From Acidobacteriota bacterium (GTDB lineage: Bacteria; Acidobacteriota; Terriglobia; Bryobacterales; UBA6623): a stretch of DNA of 64,000 nucleotides. The position numbers and the translations under genes are program-made. Where the stretch lies: contig WGMB01000015.1 of the NCBI GenBank assembly GCA_016125275.1, positions 1 to 64,000 of the forward strand, in the 5' to 3' direction. A model generated the notes under the pieces. That model made no database searches. It worked only from the letters and a program-made list of their open reading frames with translations, and was not told the DNA's origin. Every line of letters starts with the position of its first letter. The stretch's first letter is position 1. Of this stretch, positions 55,219-64,000 are shown piece by piece.

Positions 55219-55848
55219 TTAACGGTCCCGAGCTGCGCCGTACAGGCCCAGCTCGCGGATCACCGCGGCGACCGGCCGCGGAACCATCCGCTCCCACGGT
55301 CGTCCGGCGGCGATCGCCGCCCGCACGGCCGACGACGAGACCGCCCGCGCTTCCGCCGGCATCGGCACCCGCACGATCCGCGACGCGAGCTCCGCCGGCG
55401 GCGCGTAGCTGCCTTCCCGCTCAGCCACGGCCAGCCGAAACTCCTCGAGCTGGCGCTCGATCGGCGGCCCCTCGCCGTAATCCCAGCCCACGATCCGTTC
55501 GGCGGCGTCCCTCCCGCACAGCACCACCGCCTCGACGCCCGGGCCGCTGAGCTGCAGCAGCTCCCGCGCCATCTCCAGGAACAGCCCGCCCTCGGTGGCC
55601 GCCGTCGCCCAGCCCGCATGCCCAGCCGTCAGCGCCGTCAGCATCCGCGCCCGCTGCTCGAACGAGGCGCCTTCGAACTGCTTGTGAGGAAAGCGTTCCG
55701 GCAGCGTGAACGCCACCTGGTCCAGCCCGGCCGCCTGCCGGGCGGCCTCGGCCAGCGCCACGTGGGCCGTCGTGGGTGGGTTGAAAGCCGAGGGAAGCAC
55801 GCCCAGTCGTCCCTGAGCGAGCGGACGGCCTTCCAGATAGCGCGCCAT
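55219..55848 (-). CDS. Nicotinate-nucleotide adenylyltransferase-like protein (nucleotidyltransferase superfamily)
   Basis: LGVLPSAFNPPTTAHVALAEAAR...LPERFPHKQFEGASFEQRARML...VSSSAVRAAIAAGRPWERMVPRPVAAVIRELGLY. Confidence 0.8.
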   Translation of the reverse strand: MARYLEGRPLAQGRLGVLPSAFNPPTTAHVALAEAARQAAGLDQVAFTLPERFPHKQFEGASFEQRARMLTALTAGHAGWATAATEGGLFLEMARELLQLSGPGVEAVVLCGRDAAERIVGWDYGEGPPIERQLEEFRLAVAEREGSYAPPAELASRIVRVPMPAEARAVSSSAVRAAIAAGRPWERMVPRPVAAVIRELGLYGAARDR

Positions 55849-55862
55849 GGCCGGAAAGGAGG

Positions 55863-56780
55863 TCAGCCGCGGTCGAACAAGGGCGCCGCCACCCGGTCGA
55901 GCTCTTCGTCGTTCCAGGCAGCCGGCCGAACGTCCCGGTGCAGCGACCAGCGCTCCACGTGCTCGATCGTCTCGTCCGGCTCCACCGCCCGGATCGGCCC
56001 GAGCGTCTCGATCTCCAGAAACATCTCGTTGGCGAACAGCTCCAGCGAGCAGCCCATGTCCGGATACTCCAGCCCGGGCTCGGCCTCGTAGGTTTTTACG
56101 AAGGCGTCGCCGCCCAGCAGATAAGCCGCCGCCGTGAGCGGCCGGAACAGCCCCGCCTTCTCCGGCGAAGACCGCCCAGGGTCTTGCCGCAGCACCAGAT
56201 AGCGCTCCAGCAGGCTCCAGCGCGGGTCGGTCCAGTTGGTGAACGCCCACATCACCAGCGGGTTGGAGGGCGGCAGATCCTCGGGATGCGTGCCGCGCGT
56301 CGGGAACGGAGCCACCGCCGCGCCGCCCGGCGCCATCATCGACAGCGTCCAGGGCGCGAACCGCAGCGGCCACTGCGAGCGGTTCGTCAGCCGATGCGTG
56401 ATCGTCGCCTCCGAACCCTCGGCCGCCAGCCGCGCCTCGATCTCTTTCTCGATGCCGGCCGAATCCACCGGAGACGTCGCCCGCAGCCAGTCCCCGCCCG
56501 TCTCCACCAGCGGCGCTTCGTTGTCCGGCGCGTAGCTGTACGAAGCCCTCTCCGGCCCCACCCAAATGCGGTGGCCGCCGTAGACCTTCCAGCCCTGCTC
56601 GCCGCTGAGCCGGCTTTCCTCGGCCGGCGTCATCTCCTTGAAGAAGTTCGGCCCGTCCGTCCAGCCGTAGCGCTGAATGCGCGGCCCCACGTCCGTCAAA
56701 ACGACGAGGTCCGCCTCGCCGTTGGCGAGGCGGACCGCTCGGTGGCCGCCGTAGCTGGTTTCCGCGATGCTGACCGACAC
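55863..56780 (-). CDS. Conserved hypothetical protein (mutarotase-fold/DUF4380-like)
   Basis: GGHRAVRLANGEADLVVLTDVGPRIQRYGWTDGPNFFKE...YGGHRIWVGPE...LFANEMFLEIETLGP. Confidence 0.65.
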   Translation of the reverse strand: MSVSIAETSYGGHRAVRLANGEADLVVLTDVGPRIQRYGWTDGPNFFKEMTPAEESRLSGEQGWKVYGGHRIWVGPERASYSYAPDNEAPLVETGGDWLRATSPVDSAGIEKEIEARLAAEGSEATITHRLTNRSQWPLRFAPWTLSMMAPGGAAVAPFPTRGTHPEDLPPSNPLVMWAFTNWTDPRWSLLERYLVLRQDPGRSSPEKAGLFRPLTAAAYLLGGDAFVKTYEAEPGLEYPDMGCSLELFANEMFLEIETLGPIRAVEPDETIEHVERWSLHRDVRPAAWNDEELDRVAAPLFDRG

Positions 56781-56793
56781 CGGTCCGAGTCTC

Positions 56794-57546
56794 CTAGTAG
56801 GTGGCCCGGCCGCCGCTGACGTCGTAGCACTGCCCCGTCACGAACGAGCAATCCGGGCTGGAGAGGAAGTGCACCACGGCGGCGACCTCCTCGACCGTGC
56901 CGGTCCGCCCGCGCGGAATGCGCGAGGTCATGTAGTCGACCTGCTCGGGAGTGAGCTGCTCCAGGATCGGCGTCCGAATCACGGTCGGCGACACGGCGTT
57001 CACGCAGATGTCCTTCTGCGCGGTCTCCTTGGCCAGGGACTTGCTCAACGCAATTACCCCCGCCTTGGACGCCGAGTAGGCCGTCATGTTCGGGTTGCCT
57101 TCCTTGCCCGCCAGCGAGGCGATGTTGACCACCCGGCCGTAGTTGCGCTCCAGCATCGCCGGCAGCGCCGCCCGGCAGCAGTAGAACACGCCGGTGAGGT
57201 TGATGGCGATCGTGCGATGCCAGTCCTCGTCGTTCTGCTCCCAGATCGGAGCCGCCCGTCCGGCCACGCCCGCGTTGTTCACCAAAATGTCGAGGCGCTG
57301 CTGGCGATTGCGCACCTCGTCGATGGCTCGCTGCACGGAGTTGGGGTCGGAAACCTCCATCTCCACCGCGAACGCCTTGCCTCCGGCCGCCTCGATCTTC
57401 GAGACCACCGCTTGAGCCGAAGCCCGGTCGAGGTCGCAAACCGCCACCGCGGCCCCGGCATTGGCGAGGCGCAATGATACGCCCTCGCCGATGCCGCGGC
57501 CCGCGCCGGTCACGACGGCTGTCTGTCCGGTTAGATCGAAGTACAC
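56794..57546 (-). CDS. SDR family oxidoreductase
   Basis: AVVTGAGRGIGEGVSLRLANAGAAVAVCDLD; ILVNNAGVAG; AYSASKAGVIALSKSLAKE; SGGRATY. Confidence 0.95.
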   Translation of the reverse strand: MYFDLTGQTAVVTGAGRGIGEGVSLRLANAGAAVAVCDLDRASAQAVVSKIEAAGGKAFAVEMEVSDPNSVQRAIDEVRNRQQRLDILVNNAGVAGRAAPIWEQNDEDWHRTIAINLTGVFYCCRAALPAMLERNYGRVVNIASLAGKEGNPNMTAYSASKAGVIALSKSLAKETAQKDICVNAVSPTVIRTPILEQLTPEQVDYMTSRIPRGRTGTVEEVAAVVHFLSSPDCSFVTGQCYDVSGGRATY

Positions 57547-57549
57547 AGC

Positions 57550-58209
57550 CTAGACCAAGCCTTCCTTGTCGGCGGCGTCCTCGAGGGCGTCGATCTCGTC
57601 GCCGTCCACCGGCTCGGCGGCCGCTGCGGCGGCGGCGGCTTGTTCCGCCGCAACCTTGGCGTTGGCGGCGGCCTGCGCCTCCATGGCAGCCTTCTCGGCA
57701 GCCATGGCCTCGGCCTGCGCCTTCGCCTTGGCTTCGCCGAACAGCTCGTCCTCGCGCCCCTCGGCGCGCACTTCCAGCCGAATCGACTGCTTCACATCCT
57801 TGTACAGGTGAATGCGGATGTCGTAGTCGCCGGTCTCCTTGATCGGCTTCTCCAGCAGGATCTTGTGCCGGTCGATCGGGAAGCCCTGCTTCTCCAGACC
57901 GTCAGCGATGTCGCGCGAGGTCACCGAGCCGAACAACTGGCCCGAGTCTCCGGCGCGGGTCACCACCCGCACCTTGGCGCCCTGCAGAGTGTCGGCCAGC
58001 TTGCTGGCGTCGCCGCGCAGCTTGGCGGCTTCGCGCGCCGCCGCCGCCCGCATCTCATCGAGCTGCTTCTTGTTGGCCGCCGTCGCCGGCATCGCCAGCG
58101 ACTTCGGGAACAGGTAGTTGCGCGCATACCCGGCCGCCACGGTCACGATGTCCCCGCGGTCGCCCAGGCTGCGGACGTCTTGCTTGAGAATGACTTGATC
58201 TGTCGCCAT
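57550..58209 (-). CDS. rplI: 50S ribosomal protein L9 with Ala-rich C-terminal extension
   Basis: VILKQDVRSLGDRGDIVTVAAGYARNYLFPKSLAMPAT...KLFGSVT-like LFGSVTSRDIADGLEKQGFPIDR. Confidence 0.95.
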   Translation of the reverse strand: MATDQVILKQDVRSLGDRGDIVTVAAGYARNYLFPKSLAMPATAANKKQLDEMRAAAAREAAKLRGDASKLADTLQGAKVRVVTRAGDSGQLFGSVTSRDIADGLEKQGFPIDRHKILLEKPIKETGDYDIRIHLYKDVKQSIRLEVRAEGREDELFGEAKAKAQAEAMAAEKAAMEAQAAANAKVAAEQAAAAAAAAEPVDGDEIDALEDAADKEGLV

Positions 58210-58233
58210 GGTCGATCTCTCCTGCTCCGGGGC

Positions 58234-58587
58234 CTAGCCCTCGCCGCCGAACGACAGCAAGGCGATGTTGCGCGCCCGCTTGATGGCGCGCTTGAGCATC
58301 CGCTGGTGCTGCGCGCTGAGCCCGGTGTGCCGCCGCGGCAGAATCTTGCCGCCGTCGCCCACGAACTGCCGCAGCGTGTCGACGTCCTTGTAGTTGATGT
58401 CGTCGATCTTGTTCACGCTGAAGAAGTCGACCTTCTTGCGCCGGAAGAAACGCCGGCGGTCGCCGCCGCCGCCTCCGCGTCCGCCCCGGGACTCTCGTCC
58501 GTCCCGACCGTCGCGTCCGTCGCGCGAATCCCTCGAATCGGAATCGTCGTCGCGACGATCTTTGTTCTCGAAATCGTTGTCAGCCAT
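58234..58587 (-). CDS. rpsR: 30S ribosomal protein S18 with Arg/Asp/Gly-rich N-terminal extension
   Basis: [70 protein letters not shown]. Confidence 0.96.
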   Translation of the reverse strand: MADNDFENKDRRDDDSDSRDSRDGRDGRDGRESRGGRGGGGGDRRRFFRRKKVDFFSVNKIDDINYKDVDTLRQFVGDGGKILPRRHTGLSAQHQRMLKRAIKRARNIALLSFGGEG

Positions 58588-58627
58588 TGGTCTCAATCCT
58601 CGATATCAAGTGGTTTCCGCTCGTCGA

Positions 58628-59062
58628 CTAGCTCTCGTCGCCGTCCTCGGGAGAGCCCGGCGCCATCGGCGCGTCCGCCGTCGGACGGCCCGGCGCGTTC
58701 GCAACCGCCAACGTCGGCTTGCGCTGCGTGCGCTTCTCGCGTTGCGCCTGCACCTTGGCGACCCGCTTGAGGTCCTCGTCGATCCGCACGGTCATGAATT
58801 TGATGACCGGATCGGCCACGCGCAAGCGCCGCTCGATCTCCTTGGGCAGCTTGGCGTCTTCGGCCGAATACTGCATCAGCGTGTAGTACCCGTCTTGGTA
58901 CTTCTGCACCCGGTAAGCCAACCGGCGCTTACCCCACTTGTCGATTTTGTCGATCGTCCCGCCGCCGGTTTCGATGACTTCCTTCACCATCTCGGAGACG
59001 GCGTCGGCCTCATCTTCCAGCAGATCCGGCTTCACGATATAGATCAATTCGTAAATTCGCAT
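58628..59062 (-). CDS. rpsF: 30S ribosomal protein S6
   Basis: MRIYELIYIVKPDLLEDEADAVSEMVKEVIETGGGTIDKIDKWGKRRLAYRVQKYQDGYYTLMQYSA. Confidence 0.95.
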   Translation of the reverse strand: MRIYELIYIVKPDLLEDEADAVSEMVKEVIETGGGTIDKIDKWGKRRLAYRVQKYQDGYYTLMQYSAEDAKLPKEIERRLRVADPVIKFMTVRIDEDLKRVAKVQAQREKRTQRKPTLAVANAPGRPTADAPMAPGSPEDGDES

Positions 59063-59082
59063 TCTTCCTCGTTGCGATGACC

Positions 59083-59649
59083 TTAGGCGCGACGGTTCGC
59101 TACCGCCATGGCCTTATCGGCGCCTTCGGCCAGATAGAGCTCCGCGACTTCCGCCGCGCGCTCCAGAATCAACTCCAACTCATCCAACTCTTCCTTGCGA
59201 AACGGCCGCAAGACGTAGCTTGCGCCGCTTCCGAACGGCCGCCCCGGGTGGATGCCCAGTCGCAGCCTCCAGAACACATCGGTTTGCAGCGACGAGATGA
59301 TCGACGCCGCTCCGTTGTGTCCCGCGGCCGAACCTCTCGGCCGCATCTTCATCCCGCCCCATGGCAGGTCCAACTCGTCATACACGGCCAGCAGCCGATC
59401 CGGCCCCAAGCCGTACTTGCTGAGCAGCATTTTGACAGGACCGCCGCTCAAATTCATGTACGACAGCGGTTTGGCCAAAATGACCTCCTCGCCGCCGATG
59501 CGTCCCAACCCCACCAGCGCGTTGCATTCCGGCCGAGTCACCCGAATGCCGTGCTTGGCGGCCAGCCGATCGATCAGCAGAAAACCCAGGTTGTGCGGCG
59601 TCAGCTCGTACTCCGGACCCGGGTTCCCCAAACCGACGATCAGTTGCAT
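59083..59649 (-). CDS. pth: Peptidyl-tRNA hydrolase
   Basis: LIVGLGNPGPEYELTPHNLGFLLIDRLA...KPLSYMNLSGGPV...AVYDELDLPWGGMKMRPRGSAAGHNGAASII. Confidence 0.97.
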   Translation of the reverse strand: MQLIVGLGNPGPEYELTPHNLGFLLIDRLAAKHGIRVTRPECNALVGLGRIGGEEVILAKPLSYMNLSGGPVKMLLSKYGLGPDRLLAVYDELDLPWGGMKMRPRGSAAGHNGAASIISSLQTDVFWRLRLGIHPGRPFGSGASYVLRPFRKEELDELELILERAAEVAELYLAEGADKAMAVANRRA

Positions 59650-59680
59650 GGCCGCGTAACGGGGAACGATCGCCTCGATC

Positions 59681-60271
59681 CTAGGCTTCCGGAGCCGCGG
59701 TCGTGGTCTTCTCGCCGCGCTTGCCGATCACGCGCACCACCACCGTGTCCGGGTTCGCCACGAAGGTGAACTTGCCGCCGGTGTCGAGGTCGCTCAGCCG
59801 TACCGACTGGCCCGAGCGCAGCTCGGTCACGTCGATGTCGATCTTGCTCGGCACGTCGCCGGGCAGGCACTGCACCAGCGTTTCGCGCAGAATCACATCT
59901 TCCATGCCGCCTTCGTTCTTCACGCCGAACGGCAGACCGTGCACCAGCAGCGCCACCCGCGCGGTCACCTGCACGTCGGCGGCGACCCGCCGCAGGTCCA
60001 CATGCAGCAGCTCGCCGTAGACCGGCTCCACCTGCCAATCGGCGACCATGGCCGTGCCCTCGGCGCCGCCGCGCAGCGTCAGCACCCGGTTGCGCTCTTC
60101 CACGTGCGAGAGCAGCCGCGTCATCTCCTTCGAGCTCAGAGCCAGCGATTCCGGCTCCTTGTTGAGGCCGTACAGCGTGGCCGGCACCTGACCCTGGACG
60201 CGCAGCCTGCGGGCGGCGTTCTTGCCGCGCTCGGCGCGCTGGCCTACCTCGATTTCAAGCGTTTCAGTCAT
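59681..60271 (-). CDS. rplY: 50S ribosomal protein L25/general stress protein Ctc
   Basis: RGKNAARRLRVQGQVPATLYGLNKEPESLALSSKEM...HVDLRRV...LPGDVPSKIDIDVTELRSGQSVRLSDL. Confidence 0.94.
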   Translation of the reverse strand: MTETLEIEVGQRAERGKNAARRLRVQGQVPATLYGLNKEPESLALSSKEMTRLLSHVEERNRVLTLRGGAEGTAMVADWQVEPVYGELLHVDLRRVAADVQVTARVALLVHGLPFGVKNEGGMEDVILRETLVQCLPGDVPSKIDIDVTELRSGQSVRLSDLDTGGKFTFVANPDTVVVRVIGKRGEKTTTAAPEA

Positions 60272-60348
60272 TCCGTGCTCCTTGTCTGTCTGGCGCGCCT
60301 ATCCCAGGGGCGCCCTCCGCCCATCCGTCGGCTCGTCGCCCTCTTGTC

Positions 60349-61368
60349 TTAGTCGAACAGCTCGCTGATCGACGTCTCGTCGTGAATCGACGCGATCGCC
60401 CTGGCGAACAACAGCGCGACGCTCAACTGCTTGATCTTGCCCGTCGCCTCCGCCTTCTCGGTCAGCGGAATCGAGTCGCTCACCCACAGCTCCTTCAGCG
60501 GAGAGGCCGCGATCAGGTCCACCGCCTCGCCCGACAGAACCGGGTGCGTACAACAGGCCGAAACGGCCACCGCGCCCTGATCCATCAACGCCTGGGCCGA
60601 CTTGCACAGCGTGCCGGCGGTGTCCACCAGGTCGTCCACGATCAGGCAGGTCCGGCCGCGCACCTCGCCGATCACGTTCATCACGTCGGCGTGGTTGGGC
60701 TTGTCGCGGCGCTTGTCGATGATCGCCAGCGGGGCCCGCAGCCGCTTGGCAAAGCCGCGCGCGCGCTCCACGCCGCCGGCGTCGGGCGAAATGATCGTCA
60801 GGTCCGGCAGGTCCTGCGTCCGGAACTGCTCGGCCATCACCGGCGCCGCGTAGAGATGATCCACCGGCACGTCGAAGAAGCCCTGAATCTGCGCCGCGTG
60901 CAGGTCCATCGTCAGCACACGGTTCGCCCCAGCCGTCTCCAGCAGGCTCGCCACCAGCTTGGCCGAGATCGGCACCCGCGGCTTGTCCTTGCGGTCCTGT
61001 CGCGAATAGCCATAGTAGGGCAGCACCGCGGTGATGCGCTTGGCCGATGCCCGCCGCAGGGCGTCGAGCATCAGCAGCATCTCCATCAGGTTCTTGTCCA
61101 CCGGCGCGCAGGTCGGCTGCACCACGAAGACGTCCATGCCGCGGACGTTCTCTTTGATCTGCAGGTAGGTCTCGCCGTCGGAGAAGGTCTGGATCGAGGC
61201 CTCCGCCACCGGCGCATGCAGTTGGGCGCAAATCTCCGCCGTCAGGGCGGTGTTGGCCGTCCCGCTGAACACGCGCAGGCGTTTCCGTTCCTGCAAAGGA
61301 ACGGGCTGTATCGCGGGCGCCACGCTCGTACTCTCTACCTCTTCTCCCCGTTCCAGGACCGGCGACAT
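60349..61368 (-). CDS. prs: Ribose-phosphate pyrophosphokinase
   Basis: LRVFSGTANTALTAEICAQLHAPV...FSDGETYLQIKENVRGMDVFVVQPTCAPVDKNLMEMLLMLDALRRASAKRITAVLPYYGYSRQDRK...CLIVDDLVDTAGTL. Confidence 0.97.
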   Translation of the reverse strand: MSPVLERGEEVESTSVAPAIQPVPLQERKRLRVFSGTANTALTAEICAQLHAPVAEASIQTFSDGETYLQIKENVRGMDVFVVQPTCAPVDKNLMEMLLMLDALRRASAKRITAVLPYYGYSRQDRKDKPRVPISAKLVASLLETAGANRVLTMDLHAAQIQGFFDVPVDHLYAAPVMAEQFRTQDLPDLTIISPDAGGVERARGFAKRLRAPLAIIDKRRDKPNHADVMNVIGEVRGRTCLIVDDLVDTAGTLCKSAQALMDQGAVAVSACCTHPVLSGEAVDLIAASPLKELWVSDSIPLTEKAEATGKIKQLSVALLFARAIASIHDETSISELFD

Positions 61369-62270
61369 TCTCGACTCCCCACTGTGCGCACCACGTGCGT
61401 CTTCAATCCAGCATCGCTTCCCGGCGACTTGAAGCGGCGTCGGGCCGCCAACGCTTCCTGCCGACTCCCAAACATGCCAAACAGCGCCGACCCGCTGCCC
61501 GAGAGCAGCGCGCACGCCGCCCCAGCTTCCCGGAGGCGCTGTTTCAAAAGCTCGAGGTCGGGCAGGCTTTGGAAGACCGTCTCTTCGAAGTCGTTTGCCC
61601 AGTCCGCTCCCACCCTCGGCTCCGCCGCCTCAGGCGCACGAAACCCAGAGCAGAAACTACTAACGATAAAACCTTTACGATCCGGTGTCAACGCGCCGCC
61701 ACGGGCCGCGGCCAGGTTTCGATAGGCCTCCGCCGTCGCCACCCGCACCCCGGGAACCAGCAGCAGCATCCACTGCGCCGGGGTCTCCGGCAGCGGGTAG
61801 ACTTCCTCCCCCCGCCCCAGCCCGACCGCGCGCCCTCCGAGCAGGAAGAACGGCACGTCGCTGCCCAGCGCCGCCGCCGCCTGATACAGGACCGCGCCGG
61901 ACGGCTTCGGCTCCAGCAGACGATCCAGCGCCGTCAGCACCGCCGCGGCGTCCGACGATCCGCCGCCCAGCCCGGCGCCGTGCGGAATCCGCTTTTCCAG
62001 CTCAATGCGAACCGTTCCTCCGCAGCCCGTTCTCGCCAGCAGCTCGCGCGCGGCCCGCGCCGCCAGATTGTCGTCGGACTCGAGCGCTGGGTCCGAACAG
62101 CGCAGCTCCACCCGCGCCTCGCCCCCCGGCTCGTGGCTCACCCGCAGCCGGTCGGCCAGCGAGATCGTCTGGAACACGGTCCGCAGCTCGTGGAAGCCGT
62201 CCGGCCTCCGCTCGAGGATGCGCAATCCCAGATTGACCTTCGCAAAGGCCTTGCCCGACAGCGCCGGCAT
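61335..62270 (-). CDS. ispE: 4-diphosphocytidyl-2-C-methyl-D-erythritol kinase
   Basis: AFAKVNLGLRILERRPDGFHELRTVFQTISLADRL...KRIPHGAGLGGGSSDAAAVLTALDRLL...LLSGSGSALFGMF. Confidence 0.96.
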   Translation of the reverse strand: MPALSGKAFAKVNLGLRILERRPDGFHELRTVFQTISLADRLRVSHEPGGEARVELRCSDPALESDDNLAARAARELLARTGCGGTVRIELEKRIPHGAGLGGGSSDAAAVLTALDRLLEPKPSGAVLYQAAAALGSDVPFFLLGGRAVGLGRGEEVYPLPETPAQWMLLLVPGVRVATAEAYRNLAAARGGALTPDRKGFIVSSFCSGFRAPEAAEPRVGADWANDFEETVFQSLPDLELLKQRLREAGAACALLSGSGSALFGMFGSRQEALAARRRFKSPGSDAGLKTHVVRTVGSRECRRSWNGEKR

Positions 62271-62275
62271 CGCCC

Positions 62276-62797
62276 TTATTCGTCGTACGTCAACAGCGAG
62301 AAGACGTCGTAGCCGTCCAGCGCCTTGCGCCCCGGCAGAAAGCTCAGCTCCACCACGAAGGCCAGCCCGTGCACCTTGCCGCCCAGCTCTTCCACCAGTT
62401 GGCAGGTCGCCTTGGCGGTGCCGCCGGTCGCCAGCAAGTCGTCCACGATCAGCACTTTCTGGCCCGGCTCGACGGCGTCGGAGTGAATCTGCAGGGTATC
62501 GTTGCCGTACTCGAGCGCGTAGGAGACCTGCGAGGTCTTGGCGGGCAGCTTGCCCGGCTTGCGCACCGGCACGAAGCCCTTCTCGAGCTTCGACGCCAGC
62601 AGCGGCGCGAAGATGAAGCCGCGCGCTTCCACCCCGAGCACCACGTCCGGCGGGTCCTCGCGAAACCGATCGACCATCGCGTTGGTCAGCTCCTGGAATC
62701 CCTTCGGGTCCTTCAGCAGCGTCGTGATGTCGTAGAAGAGAATCCCCGGCTTGGGGAAGTCCGGCACTTCCCGGATCAGTTTCTTGAGATGGTCCAT
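62276..62797 (-). CDS. apt: Adenine phosphoribosyltransferase
   Basis: [28 protein letters not shown]...[17 protein letters not shown]...[18 protein letters not shown]. Confidence 0.97.
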   Translation of the reverse strand: MDHLKKLIREVPDFPKPGILFYDITTLLKDPKGFQELTNAMVDRFREDPPDVVLGVEARGFIFAPLLASKLEKGFVPVRKPGKLPAKTSQVSYALEYGNDTLQIHSDAVEPGQKVLIVDDLLATGGTAKATCQLVEELGGKVHGLAFVVELSFLPGRKALDGYDVFSLLTYDE

Positions 62798-62813
62798 CGT
62801 ACCCAGCGTACCC

Positions 62814-63098
62814 TCAACTGACGATCCGAAACACGCCGTCGCCGCCCGTCGTCGTCGGCGATTCGTGAATCGCGTCCACCCGCGACAGTGGCGGTCCCTT
62901 CCCGAGCGCCTCGCGGAACGCCGCCAGCGCTTCCGGCGGCCCCTCGGCGTGCGCCTCGACCGAGCCGTCGGCCCGGTTTTTGACCCAGCCGCCCACCTTC
63001 AGCCGCGTTCCGGCCTGCTGCACGAAGTAGCGGAAGCCCACGCCCTGCACGCGCCCTCGAACGACGTAGCGCCGCGCCAAGTTGGTATATTCCGCCAT
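62814..63098 (-). CDS. Acylphosphatase
   Basis: [46 protein letters not shown]. Confidence 0.95.
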   Translation of the reverse strand: MAEYTNLARRYVVRGRVQGVGFRYFVQQAGTRLKVGGWVKNRADGSVEAHAEGPPEALAAFREALGKGPPLSRVDAIHESPTTTGGDGVFRIVS

Positions 63099-63407
63099 GG
63101 TCCGGGGTTGTAATTCTTACACAATCGAGAAAGACTTACCCGGCCCCGACGCGGAATATTCCCACTCAAACGCCGATAAACCCTTTGTTTTCGGCGGACG
63201 CCGAGAATGGCCCGCCGAGTGCTAACGGCGTTGACGTGGATTTGCTGTGGTCGTTGGCGGCGACGGGCGGGCTCGCACTGGGCTCTTTCGCTCTGGCATT
63301 TTGGCTGGAGAGAGGAGCGCTGGAGTCGATCCTGTTCGCAATGTCGCGGTCACTGCCTCCATCCAACCGGCCCTCTACTGGAACGGAGGCCGGCTCCTCC
63401 TGCGATA

Positions 63408-63482
63408 TGAGCCCCGCTGTCGACCCGACGGCCCATCGGTAAGACGCCTCCCCCCCCAAAAAAGCGGGGCTCATTTTTTTCT
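63408..63482 (+). terminator. Long-loop hairpin with T tract
   Basis: TGAGCCCCGCT (63408-63418) and AGCGGGGCTCA (63463-63473), perfect 11-bp stem with 44-nt loop, followed by TTTTTTT. Confidence 0.5.
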
Positions 63483-63488
63483 TTCGAT

Positions 63489-63641
63489 CTAGCCGTGCCG
63501 ACGCCCGCGCTTCTGGCCGCCGTGGTGCACGCGCGACTCGCGGATCTTCGTCTTCTTGCGCTTCGGCTTGGTGATGCGGAAGGTGCCGCTGCCCAGGTAC
63601 TCCGCCTTGTAGAGATTCTCGTTGTTGGTCGTTTCAGCCAT
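63489..63641 (-). CDS. Small basic hypothetical protein (50 aa)
   Basis: [53 protein letters not shown]-like AGGAA upstream. Confidence 0.5.
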   Translation of the reverse strand: MAETTNNENLYKAEYLGSGTFRITKPKRKKTKIRESRVHHGGQKRGRRHG

Positions 63642-63757
63642 TTCGTTCCTGTCTTCCTCGTTTCGGACGCAAACCTTTCCAGTATAACCCGGTTGGCCGC
63701 CCGGGTCAGCGGTGTTGCCCGCCGCGTCCCGCGCGCCTATCATGGCGGAGCACGGCC

Positions 63758-64000
63758 ATGTCGCAAACCCTCCACCGACGCACCTTCCTCTCGCGCCTGG
63801 GGTCCGCGGCCCTCGGCGCCGCCTCGCTGGCCTGCTCCGGCTCCTCCGAGCAGTCCCCCGCAGCCGACGCCAAGCCCAACATCGTCATCGTTTTCGCGGA
63901 CGACATGGGTTTTCAGGACGCCGGTTTTCAAGGCAGCCCCGATTGCGAAACCCCTCACCTGGACGCATTGGCTCGCGAAGGCGTGCGCTTTGACAACGGC
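63758..64000 (+). CDS. Sulfatase, 5' part only (truncated by right window edge), TAT plus lipobox-like leader
   Basis: [28 protein letters not shown]...[43 protein letters not shown]. Confidence 0.92.
   Translation, partial: MSQTLHRRTFLSRLGSAALGAASLACSGSSEQSPAADAKPNIVIVFADDMGFQDAGFQGSPDCETPHLDALAREGVRFDNG

Noticed and set aside
55219-56565. 448-aa ORF including the NadD-like domain
   Set aside because: The NadD-like protein starts at ATG 55848; the upstream extension is antisense-like frame overlap with the DUF4380-like gene.
61335-61368. tRNA gene between ispE and prs, common in many genomes
   Set aside because: The two genes overlap here and no cloverleaf-like sequence was seen.

Overview
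High-GC bacterial chromosomal window. It looks like Acidobacteriota, Bryobacterales/Solibacter-like: a TIGR03437-type protein, an Oar-like TonB receptor, a DUF1501/PSD1 pair, and Gfo/Idh and sulfatase genes with twin-arginine leaders. The taxonomy is inferred, not tested.

Housekeeping blocks: mutL; infC; HU/IHF; phoH-ybeY-corC-era; trpB-trpA-chorismate mutase-tyrA; apt-ispE-prs-rplY-pth-rpsF-rpsR-rplI; and a type IV pilus/T2SS-like operon (pilB, pilM, pilN, pilO, pilP-like, pseudopilin).

Accessory and unusual content:
- a 1283-codon CHAT-protease/STAND-NTPase/TPR-like protein downstream of a Crp/Fnr regulator, the best candidate for a poorly described system;
- an IVS-type four-helix-bundle gene inside the pilus operon, flanked by inverted heptamer-repeat arrays;
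- a REC/pseudo-REC/CheX-like fusion next to an HDOD gene;
- a four-module CxxCH cytochrome;
- a tandem pair of FG-GAP-like paralogues;
- a decayed YoeB-like toxin;
- a zinc-ribbon gene bracketed by a 38-bp duplication of a DUF1501 3' end;
- hmp/nsrR with an NsrR-like operator;
- a probable AUC start codon for infC;
- a frameshifted IS481-type transposase at the left edge.

No rRNA, tRNA or CRISPR array was recognised. All calls come from reading the sequence and ORF translations; no database search was run.
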